DNA from: Spirodela intermedia
Taxonomy: Eukaryota; Streptophyta; Magnoliopsida; Alismatales; Araceae
Direction: 5' to 3'
Assembly: GCA_902729315.2 (NCBI GenBank)
Contig: LR746267.1
Coordinates: 8,434,424 to 8,498,423 of the forward strand
Length of the DNA: 64,000 nt
This document shows, piece after piece, positions 1-15,000 of this stretch. Position 1 is the stretch's first letter, and every line of letters starts with the position of its first letter. Under the pieces are notes generated by a model. The model was not told the origin of the DNA. It made no database searches and saw only the letters and a list, made by a program, of their open reading frames with translations. A program made the translations under genes and the position numbers.

Positions 1-218
1 CTTCAACCCTACGCGGGCTGGGTGTCCGTTTTTTAAGCTCAATACTCACCTGCTCCTACAGTTTAAAGATAGGATCCGATCAGAATTCTTTTCAATAAGT
101 TGCCAGTATCTTAATAAGTTGAAACCTTGATATTACACCTTGGAACATAAAAGTTATAAATGACTTCATAGCATTTTCGTAATGTATCTGTTTAATTGCG
201 CCATATGTTTTTCTGCAG

Positions 219-1966
219 GAAGTACTATCTGAAGCTCCTATTTCTGAGAGGACAAGCTCAGCAAGTTCTTCCAGACGAAGTGAACTGAAGCACATTAAGG
301 TTTCGCATAAGGTCAATTTCTATGATACGTCCTATCTGAGCCACTTATCTTCATTTATCTATACGTTCAATTTTGATCTAATCTGTCGCTTTCTCATGTG
401 AAAACTCGTGTATCTCAGGTTGGAAACCCAATGAGCTACGACGACCTAAAGGACACAATATTGAACATTCGAATGTCCATGAAGGGTGTCCAAGATGTTC
501 CTTTGACAATAGCAATAATATCTGACAGGGAATGGCTTGTTGGAGGTAATAACATATGAAACCAGTAATGCTAGAGGTGTTTTTTGTATGACGTAATACT
601 TTTTCTGCAGATCTATCAAGGGCGGACAAGCATTCAGCATATACACTTCTTCTTGCTGAAAATATCTGTGTTAACCATGGAATTAAGGTTAGTGGCATAT
701 TAATTTTAATTAATTTATTATTTCCCCCATATTTATAATTTTTTATGCTTCCGAATGCTCAAAGCATCCGCACTACTCATCTTGCATGTTCATGGTAAAC
801 CCACGATCCCAAATCACTAGAAGAGATGAAGATCACTGTTGACAATGGCCATTAACAGTGGAGCAGTAGAATGGCGGGCGATCATAATTCATAGCATTTT
901 CTAGCAATGATAATGCATGCCCACTGGTTCATCGATCCCTTCTGCTAGCATCAAATGAAGAGAGTTTCTCAAGAACAGAGAACTAATTTCATCAAAGGTT
1001 TCATTGATCCGTTTCTACATTTACTCCCTTTTAAAGAGAGCGGTGTGAATGATGTGTTTGACCTAGATAGCTCACGCTGAAATTATGAAAGACCAGTTCG
1101 TGATTTGGTCCTGAATTTGGAAAGATCATCTTTGAGGAATTCCTCCAACATCTTCTTCACTAGAAATCAAGTAGACTAGATTCAGTATGCTATGATGAAT
1201 CTATATATTGGGAACATGCTTCTTGCAGGTGGCGAACCTGGTTGCCGAAATCGTTGATACTAAACTAGGCAAACAAGTAAGTATACCCTTCCTTTTCTCC
1301 TCCAGGCTCCGTTAGAAATTAGTGATCATGATTGGCTGACTCTGCAGATCACCAGAATCAAGCCATCCCTCCAATTCATTGGTTCAGAGGAAGTAATGAG
1401 TCTCGTGACTGCCCAAGGTCTGCCACCACCACTCTCTCCACCAAGAACATGCAATCTTTCATTAGTCACTCTTGCTATTCACGCAATTCAATCAAATGGC
1501 AGTTGCTGAGAGTTGTGAGTTGAACAAGATGTGGAATGACATACTTAGCTCCGAGGGAGATGAAATATATGTTAAGGTGAGTATCTATCTATCTATCTAT
1601 CTATATATTTTCTGTGAACTCTGTAGCTCATCATCTAGGGTTTTCCTCTACTTGATTTCTACATTGATTTCATAGGATATCGGGCTGTACATGACCGAAG
1701 GAGAGACCCCGTCCTTCTATGAGCTTTCTGAGAGGGCGGTCTTGCGCCATGAAGTCGCCATTGGCTATGTGAAACATAACAGGAAGGTAGTAACCTTATT
1801 AAATTTCTATTATCTTCTTCTTCTTCACCATATGCATATAAATACATCTTCTCTGCTTTGGCAGGTCATAAACCCACCAAACAAACTGGAGCCTCTTGAT
1901 CTTGAGATGAGTGATTCCCTGATAGTAATCTCTGAGCTCGAGGGCAGCTCGACGACCGCCATTTAA
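219..1966 (+). CDS. POLLUX/CASTOR-like plastid envelope ion channel, 3' part
   Basis: This is the C-terminal part of a CASTOR/POLLUX-family channel; the N-terminus with the membrane helices lies left of the window. I resolve eight exons: 219-299, 419-545, 611-687, 1229-1276, 1348-1417, 1503-1576, 1676-1786 and 1865-1966. All junctions are GT-AG and in phase, giving 229 residues to a TAA. Diagnostic stretches are [43 protein letters not shown]-like [16 protein letters not shown] and [10 protein letters not shown], the conserved soluble RCK-like tail of this family. Best match by memory is the POLLUX-like pair of Arabidopsis plastid envelope channels (PEC1/PEC2), rather than the nuclear-envelope symbiosis channels. 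Family members conduct cations and affect Ca2+ signalling. The assignment to plastid envelope is inferred from similarity, because the targeting region is not in view. Confidence 0.88.
1582..1605. repeat. (ATCT)n microsatellite
   Basis: A tetranucleotide run starts six bases after the donor of the 1576/1676 intron of the channel gene. It is intronic and about six units long. Confidence 0.9.
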
Positions 1967-3056
1967 GTATATGCATGTTGTGTTCACCAATTATCCCTTC
2001 ATTCGTACGGATGATATAAGTCATAAAAAAATATATTCTCCACTATTGTTGGCTTGAAATTTCTCTTAGAGCAACATAAAAAAACGTGGTCTTCAATTCC
2101 TTGGAAAAGAAATAATATTAAATAATTGAAGGGAAGAGGAAGTAAAAATACACCTAATTTTGATAGGCAGTATGCTGTCTAGTCTTCAAGAAAATATACT
2201 ACGTGAGTTAATATGCTATTTTTAGGAACATTAATATGGAAATCGTGCTCATGCTTCAAATAGTTTGGACGTAGAAATCCATGGGGTTAACTAAGAGTTT
2301 CATCATATGGACATACAATTCTCAAGGAGTTAATTCCGGGACAGCTAAATCAATTCTTTTTTTTTTTTTTTGCCTATGATCTAACCTAAATAATGATGAT
2401 TATTGGGCTAATGATTTGATAACCATACTCAATATTATGATTATTTTTTGAACTAATTCATTGAACAATGATTCAAAACTAAGTTACCAGTATGTTATCA
2501 TTATTATGAGTGTACACGTAATTTGGGTTTCAAAACTACAATTGCTCACCAAGTTTGTACACGTAATGAGCGTTGACTATATTGGTTGAAGTCATCGAAA
2601 CCCATGAAGTCAAACGCATGTTTTAATGCTTACATATTCATCCCATATTGTGAGTGAAAAAAAATCTTAGCTATAAGTTGGTGCATGAAACCCTTAAAGG
2701 GGTAAGTAGTTATTTTCTTCCTAAATATTTCTCTATTTTATTTTTGTCTTCATTTTGGTCGGCGACTGAACGGAAGAAAGTCCAGGTATATGATTTTAAA
2801 TACCTAAAATATCCGAACTTTTGAGATAATTCGCTATATAGATGATATAAGGACAATTTATCAAACATCATGGTGATATAGGAGAATATGAATATTTTAT
2901 AGGAAAATCCCAGGAAAGTACATGTTCCTCCGTATGCGGAGAACTGAGTCCTGGAATGGGTTGCGCATCTCTTGTTTCGACTCCTGCTTAGTTGTGGGAG
3001 CGCCTTGTCTGTACGGATCAAACCGGTCGTCACCGGCGAAGAAGAACGGCGAGAAG
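1967..3056. other. Intergenic region, channel gene to MNS4
   Basis: About 1.1 kb of AT-rich DNA with a poly-T run near 2358 and two identical 12-base copies of TGTACACGTAAT at 2511 and 2556. It must contain the 3' UTR of the channel gene and the promoter and leader of MNS4. An ATG at 2922 is in frame with the MNS4 start at 3057 but would bury the signal peptide. I see no other gene. Confidence 0.6.
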
Positions 3057-6000
3057 ATGCGGCCGCCGGGACGGCAAAGGGGTGCGGCGGCGGGGGCCTT
3101 GATGCTGTCGTTGTGCTCAGCCTTGTGTGCTGTGGGAACCTTGGCGGAGGGTGTCACCCCGTCGGAAGCTTTGGAACTCAGAGAAGAGGTTTTGGCGACC
3201 GATCTCTTTGCTCTTCTTCCTCTTTATTAGCTTGCAAGTGAAGAAAAAAATGGAGAATTCGCGGACACGCGAGTTATTGCGGCGGATGCTTCGTGGGAGT
3301 AGAGGTCGCGTCGGATTCAGTCGTGGTGTTGTTTGCTTCTAGCATTTATTTGGTCAATTAAAATTAAAGTGTCGATGTAATTCGGAAAGGTGAAAGCACT
3401 CTTCCGTTTTCTTGCCAATGATGTGTTGATAGTTGTGGTTTCTTTCATTTCTCACACCAAATGAACATTCTTATGGACCATATGTTGTGCTGAAGAAAAA
3501 TTACCAAGCTAAGACGTCACGGTGGGGGGGTGGGGTTCTTGCCTGTGAAAGGAAAATTAGAAGAGAAGATTTCGTCAATTTTACCTTCCAATACAGCAGC
3601 AGATCTCAAACTTACCTTCATTCAACTGAACTGATAGGATTGGAAAAAAAACCACTGTTTCCAACGGGTGCTGGGTTTTCCAACCTGGTTTAGGTTCTCA
3701 AATCTTTCCTCTTCTGCCAAAGTTACAGTACAAAAGGGTTTTAACTTATGCTAGTTCAACAACAAAAAAAATAATTTTTATGGGGAATGCATAAGCGCAA
3801 CTATTTTTAGAAGTTTTCCATTTAAGACCATATTTTCGATCAATGATCTTATCTTCTTCACCGTATTATGTTGGTCCGAATGACAGTTGATATCTGACCT
3901 GAGCCTTCCGCATTTCTGAAAATAGAAGATGGTTTGTGTACGGTTTTTTCTTATATATGCACCCATATACGCATGAATAGTTCTCAATGATGATGATGAT
4001 GATGAATTTGACCGTTTTGCAGTTATTGATCCTTGGGAAAACAGATATTTGCGTGAATAACTATGCATATGCAAGTTTCTAATTTGTGAATTGCCAGACG
4101 AAAACATTTGTCTTTCACACCTGTGCCCTAGGATAGCCATGAAAATATTTTGCCCAGCTCATGCATATGATAATAGATGATCCATCAACAGTGGCAGCTT
4201 TGGTTACATCCGTGCCCTCCTCAGGGTTCTCATGTTGCTTCTACAGTCATCGTCTTGTAGAGTTCAGTTTAGCCACGTGTAACAGGAAGACGGCATCTAT
4301 GTGACCATTTTTTCAGATACTCGAGTATTCAAGTGATTTTTTTTGTGAAACTATGATCCCTATTTTTGCTAAAAGCTGATTGTTATTTTGACGGTCGATA
4401 TGTTTCCTTTCAGAAGCAAGATAGTTATATTATCTTCTGTTTTCCTTTTTAGGTTCGTGAGATGTTCTACCATGCCTTTAATGGGTACTTGCAGCATGCT
4501 TTTCCCCTTGATGAACTAAGACCTTTTTCCTGCACAGGAGAGGACACACTCGGTGGTTATGCTTTGACTCTGGTAGTCATTTTCCTATATCTTCTGTTAC
4601 GGTGATCAATATTTAGTGAAAAATTATGATTATCTTTTCCCTGTTTCGCCATCCAACAGATAGATTCCCTTGATACATTGGCTTTACTTGGGGATCGGGA
4701 GCAATTTTCTGCATCCATTGAATGGATCGGGAAAAATCTTCGGTTTGGCATTGTGAGTGATCCTTGGCGCAAGAAGAACGGGTTGATCCGTATCATCTTG
4801 ACTTGGTTCTGCTTCCTCTCCTTTTTTTTTTTAACAATACCGAGTCGGGTTCTTCTCCTGCCAGTATCGAATATAACAGTTTGGCATTGTGAGTGCTACA
4901 TTAACGTGATACAAACATTTTTCTTTATCAATATTTTTTAGTCTTCTTTTATGCCAGCATGTTTTCCAAGGGTCCGAAAAAAATGATATCATTCTTTGAG
5001 GGATTTCATTGTTTTAGTTCGTAAATTTTTTATGATTTTGAGGAAAGTGTGTTGCTCTTTGTGAATAATGGCCACCTATCATGTATTTTCAGCCATACCT
5101 GGCTGTAAAATTAAATTAGTTCTTTATTGATATTCTCTTAGATTGTAATTCTCTTTGATCAAATACCGCTCGTTAAATGGCAGGCTTAAATTTTTTAATA
5201 TTTATAGAATCTTACTAAGAGATGATATGTTCTTGAATATCAAAGATTGCATCATATAGCTGGCTCAGGTTTTCGTGGTTGGGCAGCCTAGACCTATGTT
5301 GGTACTCAGAAGTTGAAAAAACTGAGTTGGGGTGGAGCCTATCCGCACAGTTGAGATGCTCATTATTTTTAGTTTTTAACCAGATCGTATCGCTTTCAAA
5401 GGGGACAATATTTTGCACTTTTTTGCCACAGATGTTGCAACAGTTTTGTGGTCATTGAAGTTGAATACAGGGAAGGAAGATGTGGAAAAGAAAGAGAGAA
5501 CATGAGTAGCCTCACGTAGCCAAGCCTAGTCTTGAAGGGAATAATCTCATCTCGTATAAAATCCTCATAACCTAGGTAAGAGAATCGGGGTTCCAGATTA
5601 GTTGTTTAAGCTTCATTAGAATGAAGCAAGCTCAATGCATTCCAAAGTAAGTAGGAATAGGTAGAACTAAGGAATGGGGAAATAAATAAATAAAAATTAT
5701 TAATAATGAATCCCATGACATTAAGTGAGACTGTCTATTTTGGAAGATTTTCCTTGTTTGTGTTCCCGTCTAATCAAATTTAATTTTCTAAATCTAGGCA
5801 GCCTTACGGTTTTCTCTCAAAAGTTTAATTCCGAAAATGTTTCAAAAACAACTTTCAATAACTAAGATATTTTTCGAATAAGTCATGATGATCTTGATCT
5901 AACTTCTAAAAGCTGAATTTATGATGCTATTTAGTCATTATTAAACACAAACGAAACCTAAGATTTATACTTTTTGTGGCTGAACGAAACCTAAGATTCT

Positions 6001-9000
6001 CTGCGGTGGTTAAAATTATAGAGAATAATCTTATGCTCCATTTCCTTGGCATGGTAGACATCTGCTCCATGAGAGAACAAATTATGACAGTAAGCACTGC
6101 TGTGATGCTTTACAATGCTGTTCAGCTGCATGTGGCATAGCTGCATTTTTTTCCTGAGATACACCACCTCAGTTGGTTAGGTGATGTTCTTTGGGTTGCT
6201 TATGTGTTTCTATTGCCTTAGCTCCTTATATAATGTTATCTATTGTTAGCATTCAATTTTTTTGCTTCTTAATGACACCAATAATTTTTGACTATATTGG
6301 ACTTCTTATCTATGTGATTTTGCTTTACTTTAGAATTAAAGTTGCGTTTTTTTTGGTAACTTTCTTGCCTCTGCTAATTCTTACTTGTGCAGAACAAGAC
6401 AGTATCTGTGTTTGAGACAACTATCAGAGTTCTTGGTGGTTTGCTATCTGCTCACCTAATTGCTAGTGATTATGCCACGGTATGCTCATTCTCTGTTGGT
6501 CAGGCATTAAAATGAGCTGCTCAAGTCCCTTTATTTTTTTTCCTCCCCTGTTTGAAAAAGAACTGATTATCACCCTTCTCGTCCATGGATTCTTCACAAC
6601 ACTGAGAAGTGCATAACGTGATAAAAGTGAGGGGTATGATGCCATTTGTGAAGCCCACTGGCCATCACTTTCCAGAGTACGGTAGATAAAGGAAAATTGA
6701 GATTTAAGATTTCAAGGAAACAAGTGATGGCTCATTGGCTTACCCATTATGCTCTGAGGTGAGAGCTATGTGATTCATATTTTAAAATCTATCTTCAAAT
6801 TATTTTATGAAGGGAATAACTATTGAATATTTGACAAAGTAGATAGAGTGCTTGTATTAAATTAATATCAAAATCCTGAGAATTGATGTTTGCATAAAAT
6901 CCAGAAAATAAGCAACCCTTTTAGTACACAAATTTTGTTGAGAATAGAAGCTTTTTAGAGCTGATATGATCTTAGCGATAGTGTTTGAATGTATGTTGCA
7001 ATTGGATACTGACAGGTAAGCACATGACATTAGACTATGGAAACTGTTGCGTAGAGGATAAATTGATGTTAAAATTAACTGACTTGTTGGATTACACAAT
7101 TTTAGAAGCCTTGAACTTGTCCTCCCTCCAATTTTCTTTCTTTCCTCGTCAACTCAGTTCTATTTTAGTTTTATGAGCTTAATCCTCGTGATTATTCAAA
7201 AATAAGGGTATGTAGTTGCAACTATTCTTGTGACGCAAGAGGAAAATTCAAATGACACATCAGCCATAATGTTTCATGGGTTCTTGTATCTGCAGCGATT
7301 TAAGGGTCCCTAATCTCTAATATGATGTCAAAAGTTTTTTTTTGTGATTAATTCCTCTTGGAACTTTTCACAGATACTTTTTACCATTCTGCGCCTCTTA
7401 AAAAATGAATAAAAAACTGATGCTTCTATAGTCGGTGTTGAGTAATATCATTGTGCACTACTAGCCTTCATTGCATCCAGAATCTCGGTCTTTGGTAGAA
7501 TTGAGCGGAGTTTGAATGGAAGTTGTTGGGGATCGAATGAGTTGTGGAAGAGCTTTCCATGGGGGTAAGACGGTATACCTTTTAATGGAAATATATATGT
7601 TTTAACGTAGACTTTATGGCACCATTGTATGAATTTCTCAACGTGATTCTTTTTACTGATTTTTCTTATATATATATACATCTACTGCTCAAAATTGAGT
7701 TATTATAGCATTAGTGGCATTAAAAATGCCATCCATTTTCAGGGTATGAGGGTTCAGAATTATGACGGTCAATTGCTCCATCTAGCTGAGGACCTAGCAC
7801 AAAGACTGCTACCTGCATTCGACACCCCTACAGGTGCTATTTCAAAATTCTCGATTTGTTATGATTACATGCAGGAACAGGAGGAATGAATGTAAAATTT
7901 GTAAACAGCCTAATGATCTTTATTTGGATATTGTGATACCCTTAAGTCTTGGGAACTTTATGCTTTCTTTATTTGAATAATTAAAGATTTAGTAAAAATG
8001 AGGGCAATGTTAGTGAGGACTGAATCTTGACTTTTGTCTCCACGAAACAAACTTCAAATGTCAGAAACACTTAGATGTCATTGCTTTGAACCAAACCAGA
8101 AGTAGGATGAAGGAGCAGGAGGAGGCATGAATCCCTAGTTCTTGTATCATCTGGATGACTTATAACTTATGAAGCTATTCAAGGTCTTTCTGCACCTGTT
8201 GGAAGGTAGCATCCATCTTAACCGATAGCACCATATGCAGTTGGTCAGAAGTAGCATCACAGCTGCTGCTGTAGCTGCCCTCTTCTGTCAATCATGAGAA
8301 TTCAAAAGAACACTGACTTGGAAAAGGATTCAGGATCGGGGGGGTCAAGCTGCCAAGTTGTCAAGAGCAGTCTTGACTAGGAAAAAAAAATTGGGATAGG
8401 TATGCCCATTCAGTTTGATCAGGGCCAATTTGTGTCAAGTTGGATTGAAGAGACTAGTTTTGAATTGGTTATCTGGAAGCTGTTTGCAGGGAGGTGATGA
8501 AAATATATGCTCATATACAGTGTCCACTGATCTTGCAATATATCCACCCATGGCTGCCAAAATATTTAAGTGCACTTATTTTTATCTTTAGATACATTTC
8601 CATCCACTATCTGCGAAAGTTGTGCCTAGTGGATATAGAGAGGTCTCCTGTGCTGCGATATAGCGTTCTTTAATGCCATTTAATGGGATAATGTTGCAGG
8701 TATTCCGTTTGGATCTGTCAATCTGATGCACGGAGTTGATGAAAATGAAAGCAAGGTATCCTATCTAAACGATAAACGAAAATCAGACTATTGAGTGATC
8801 TAAAAAGCATTCCCTGTTAACCCAGAGTTGATTTGGAGATATATGTCACCGTGTCATATGATATCTGTCACTGTTAGCCACAAACCTGCTTCTTCATTCA
8901 TCTTTCGACAATCAGCACATGGCTTTTTTAGGATTCGACGAATGATATATGTACTTTGCAATAGTTACACATACTTCTGGTCTCAACTTTCACTCCAATC

Positions 9001-12000
9001 TCTCTGTACTTGCTTCTTCCAAGCCTAATGGTAAGACAATCCCCCTTTACAATGTGTTGTCTTCTTATTCATGAGATGGTTGGAAAGATATCTGTATAAA
9101 GCTGATGTACAAGACATACTAAACGTTTGAGTTTTCCAGCTACAATCACCTTAGAACTTTTATTATATGTTTTCTTATAATGGATTTCTATTTCCTAATA
9201 TTTTAATGTTTATTCTTTGACTCGCTGTGCAATGAAGTTTCATATGCTATTGCTTTTCTTAAACTTTCGCTGAACCATCCGTGGTATGATTTTAAAATCA
9301 GCAGTTTCCTCCTATTCTATGTAGTATTTATGTTAGTGGGTATGTGAATATTGGAAATACTGTTCTCCGTATTCCAGTGAAGGGCATTTTCCCACATTAT
9401 CCTTGTTGTTTTTGTTATTATCTTGGCTAGCCCATTGGTTGATGAAGAAGTAACCAAAATGAGAAATTGGCGTTATGTTAATTTCTCATGTTTTCTTTCT
9501 TTTAGAGTGCCAAGGAAACTGGTTTGTTATAGACCTCTGTTCAAATTTTCTTCATCTTTTCATGTTTTTCGCTACTCATTTCCGTGCAAGTATTTGTGGG
9601 ATTAATACTAGTACTCATTTTTTTTCATGTCTTTCGTTCTTTGCTAGATGACATCAACTGCTGGTGGTGGTACCTTGACTTTGGAATTTGGGGTTCTGAG
9701 CCGCTTGACGAATAATCCTGGTGTGCTTTTCTTTCTCCCTATTCTACCAGGTCATCGTCTTTCTTTTCTAAGCCGCTTGACTTTGGAAATGCTGGTGTGC
9801 ATTTCTAAGCCGCTTGACGAATAATCCCTATGCTGGTGGTGGTACCTTGTCTTTCTTTTCTTATAAATTCTATGATCTTGAGGAACCTCATTTCACCAGG
9901 TCATCGTCTATTCATTATGTCACAGTCTGTTCAAATTTTATCATTGTTAGATACCAATGTGATGGTTGCCCTGGTAGAAGCTAGTAACTAGTTTAGCTGG
10001 GTTTTGTACCCTGAAAGTACGCCTCTGGTAGCCTTCTCTGTCCTTGAAGACATTAGTTAGTTCAACATCAGAGGTAGTACTCTCTTTTCTTTTGGACGTT
10101 AGAGCCGTAGACACTCATCGTCTATTCATTATGTGCCAAACACTGCTCCACTCTAGTTTTAAGCTTGTGATTTTTAGAAGAGTATTATATGATCTTCTCA
10201 TATTTTTGACATTTATAATTGATTATTTTCTAAGCTGATAATGATACTGTAATTTCAGTATATGAGGAGGTTGCAAAGAAAGCTGTGCATGGATTATGGG
10301 CCAGGCGATCAAGGCTTAACCTTGTTGGGGCTCACATCAATGTTTTTACCAGTCAATGGACGCAGAGGGTTGTATTCTGTCATTCAAGTTTTCAGTAACA
10401 GTGATTATGTAATGAGTGCATCTACTTCATGAATAAGTATAGTGATTTACATAGCTAGCAAGCTTTCCAAAAAAATCCTATAATTATCATACTTATTTCA
10501 ATTCTTATGAACTTCATGGCTTCATCTTTAGACAGACTATCGTAAGCACATATTTCTGAACTTGACAAATGAAGCCTCTTATGGCAGCTATTTGCTTATC
10601 TGGAAGTTCTATAATGTCTATCTTTTCATATTATTTACGAGCTTCTGCCGTTGATTACCGAATTTCCACCTATGTTTGTCAGATACATTTTCTTGCATAA
10701 TTAAAATGACTGGCTATGGCCTATATTTATGTCCACCTGTGACAATTCTATTAATGATTCTGTTTCAAATAATGCCAAGAAACAACATTGGCTTTAGATA
10801 CACAATCATAGACATTATTCCCCGGAGAGAGTATTGGATGCGAGTCCTGAATAAAACATATTTTTGATTTCCACTTTCATTTTCTTATTGCCTTGGAAGA
10901 GTAATCGGTTTCTTTAATCCAGTATTAACTTCTGTGATTCTCCCGCAGAATGAAAATTGCCTTCAGATCAATTAATAGAGGTTCGAGCAGCTTTTGTGAA
11001 AACTCAATCATTTCCTGAAAAACTATCTTTGAATATTAGCAGATGCCATTATTGGCCCAATGATCTTCCCAGTTTTGTAAAATAACTCAGAAACAAAGTT
11101 GCTGATGGTCACAAAATGTTAGTGTTTTTGTAGCTCGTCCTGTAATGGAATATATTTATTTCCATCAAACGTTCTCGTATTTTTCGAAGTGTCTTGTCTT
11201 GTTGTTCGTAATGTATTATTATCTTATAATAACAGCACAAAATTTGATTTATTTAAACCTCGGTGTTTCAGATCACAGCACGAAATTCTTACTCTAATAT
11301 TAGATGGATTAAATGTACTATGTAATTCTAGTGGTGACATGAACTTATCGTTTTTGCTAGACCATGAAAAAAATCACAATTTGATCTCCTAAACTAGTGT
11401 TAGTTTGTCCAATCGCTTTGATTAGACTTATCATTGGAATGTAATTGACTTATTTTTGTATAGCATGCATTAATGCAGAATAATCCAAATCATCAAGTAT
11501 CTGAAGCCTGCAAGTTTTCCTGCCATTTCTTCCTGAAATAAAACTTCTATAGTCACTTTTTTTAATTATCATGCTGCTTTGGTTGTTACAGGATGCTGGG
11601 ATAGGGACAAGCATCGATTCCTTTTATGAGTATCTCCTGAAGGTGAGCTCTTATGTTTTACGCTTGGATGAACCCAGTTCATTGTAAAAGTTTTCTCTAT
11701 ACGATTTCATAAAAAATGAAACAAATTGAGTGTATCAGGAAAACTGTGGTGTCCATAGTTTTTTTCTTTTCATTAAAATAGCTTCATTTAGTTCAGCATT
11801 TGTTTGGAAAAAATATCTCATTGTAGCATAGAAAAAGGGATAAAAAAGCTTGGTGACCACTCTGAGATTGTCAGTTCTGATCGCCAACAGATTAATTATT
11901 TATTAAAAGAAGGTACATGAGTTATCTACGAAGCTACTAAAGGACTTGTGGTGCTAAAGTAAATCTCATTGTTTCAGGGAGGAAACTTTGGTTCAGTATT

Positions 12001-15000
12001 CATTTGACAAATATAAACAATTTATTTCATATCTTAGGCATGGTGGTACAATTTATTACTATAGAGTGCAGTGGGCATCCATGATAGACCGGTGGATTGT
12101 AAGTAATAATGATATCAAATAGAAACTTGAGTTATTTTCCAGATATGATATCGTATTTGGAACTTGCTTTGAAGTTCAAAGTTATACTTTTTTGGTTGTA
12201 GGAGATGAGATTCCGACATATTTGGGGTGTTAATGAGGGAAATTACTAGGAATCGTTTGAGAAGATATTCTAGTTATGAGCCACGTGAACTTGGAATAGT
12301 GTGCATTGTGACTCACCTTGTTGATATCTTGGTAGTATTGTTCAAAACAGTTCTATTTGGTTGCCTACTTTGTTTTCACTGCTTTAGTGCCCCCATAGTC
12401 TCATGTAGGCAGACTTCTTTAATCAGCTTGATTGCTGCCGCTTGTGATACTGATAATATTGTTATTGATTAAATTATTGTTACTTATTGAATATATAATA
12501 AGAATTTTACATGGTGCCTGTGTCAAAATAGCAAAAATCTAGACAACCATACAGTTTAGGTAAAATTACATAAATATGTATTTACGTTTTTTCAGCAAAC
12601 TGTCATTAGCAGTAAATTGCAGCCTCAGGTCTCTACTATCTCTTCTACCGTGCAATTATTCCTTTAATTTTTGAATGTGTGATAGAGAAACATGAACTTG
12701 AAGGCTATTTTGTGATTTTTCTCCTTCAATTTCGTTCTCATTTTAAGTTATCAATATCCCGTCTCCTTTCTAAAGTTGTGTTACTTTAAGGCAGGCCTAT
12801 TTATTGTTTGGAGATGAGGAGTATCTCTTCATGTTCCAGGAAGCTTACAAAAGTGTTATGCACTTTCTTCACCTGGATCCATGGTAAATTCTGTAACTGA
12901 TCTTTTTTGATTCCATGACTTCTTTTCCCTCCCAGCATACTCTTTATTTCGTAAGTTGGCAAAATATCCATTCACTCTTCAGGTACGTGGAAGTGAACAT
13001 GGATTCAGCTGTTACCGTCTGGCCACTTTTTAATAGTCTGCAGGCCTTCTGGCCTGGTCTTCAGGTTTTTGTTATCTTTTGCCTTTTAACTCCTTCAGGT
13101 CATGCAATTATATGCTGATCGACTAATGATGCCATGGTTGAAAGGTTTTAGCGGGGGATATTGGTCCTGCTATCCGAACTCATGCTGCCTTCTTCAGTGT
13201 CTGGAGAAAATATGGCTTCACACCCGAGGGCTTTAATCTTGCGACATTCAATGTTCAGGTTTCTTGTTCCCAAACCAGGAGTTTTTTTATTTTGTCATAT
13301 TGTATGTTTTCATCTGTCTGAATTTATGAAAATGTTTACTTCAGTTTGGACAGAGGAGCTACCCGCTGCGCCCAGAATTGGCAGAGAGCACTTATTGGTT
13401 GTTCAAAGCAACAAGAGATCCTTGGTTAGCACCTTATCTTTATAATGCAAATGTTTTATGGTGTTCATTTTTCTACAGAAGAAAGTTCTTTGTGAAATTT
13501 GCTGTCTTAGGAATGCTTAAGTCCCATTCTGTAGGTAAACTGGCATGCACTCTTTCTTTAGGGCCATCTTTCACCTATTTGAGAACACCTCTTCCTTCCA
13601 GAATCAAGTTTAGTCAAGATACCGTTCCAAATTTTGATTCTGATTGACCCGTGTAGCTAAAGCAAGTCTAGAATCGATGTTATGCCCCATAATATTTAAT
13701 TGGAAATTCCACTGGATTTCAACAAATTCTAATTCTGTCCCTGAAAAGTTTTTTCAGTCTTCTAAAGGTTCCACTGAATATTCCTGCTCATAATTGATCC
13801 TTCCATTCAAATTATCTGTTGTTGCTTGTTTGCGCATAAAAATGTACCTCCTATCAAAAAGAGGCAATGATCTGGCGTGAGATTGAAGCTACCTCCTGCC
13901 TAATTTATTTGGAATGTTACACGGGTAATTGCTTCTTCCTCTTAGAAAAGCCATGTCCTTGATATCTCTGGATTCAAAATAGCCTCTGTTGTCTCCATGT
14001 TTTTACTTCGACACTTTGAACACTTGATTCCTGAGGTGATTGGAATGACTTTATTCATTCAATTCTGTCATATCTTTTATCCGATTCTCATGTGTCCCTA
14101 GATTTTCTTGACTCAATCAAGCTCTCTTCCTTGAGACCTCTAATTTCGTGGTTTTTAACAGCCTGTTGTTTTTGTCTACAAAGGTCCAAAGTGCATGACC
14201 TTGTGGGTCTGTGCTCTTGGTATACGTTGAGGCATCTCGACACATTCTGTGTTTCTCCATCTAATAACCTCTTAAGACACTAAAGACATTTGTGCTTTAG
14301 ATTGGAATATTCATCACGTACAGGGTTACCCATTCGCTTTTCTACCAATCCTATTTCTCTGGTCATAACCAGAAACCTGGGAGTTATAGTTGACAATCTT
14401 CAGCTAAGTCAAGGTTTAGAACCTTAAGGTGCTGTCTTGTGATTATTTCTGCCCATAATGGTAACTGTACTGTGACTATTTCTTGCGTCTACTGCATGAC
14501 ACAACATAAGAAAATTAAGATCATCGGTAGCAAAGGATTTTAATTGTATAAAATCATGACACAAACTGTCTGAAAGGGAAGACTGGCGTTTTGCAATAGT
14601 CTTGCTCTTGATATTCACCTGTCAAAGGAGTCAAAGCACTTATCATCCGTGCATATTGTGCATATTGTAATTTTCTCATGATGTTTTTCTTTTTGCAGGT
14701 ATCTTGATGTTGGGCGTGATATCGTTTCTAGCTTGCAATATGGTGCTCGGTGCCCTTGTGGCTACTGCCATATAGCAGATGTAGAGTCTCATGCGAAGGA
14801 GGATCGTATGGAAAGTTTTTTTCTTGCAGAAACCGTATGCCTTTATCCTTTTCTTCCATCAATCGACCTGTTAAATGTCTACGGTTCTGATACTAGCGGG
14901 TCCACATAGGAGAAAAGTTTTGATGTGCTCCTTTTTAGTTGAATGTTCAAATAAAATTCTATTTGAAATCGTAATGCTATTCGCATCCTCCTGTTCTAGT

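Noticed and set aside
2922-3056. Earlier in-frame ATG for MNS4
   Set aside because: The extension would place 45 mostly polar residues before the signal peptide; the Met at 3057 gives a normal ER signal.
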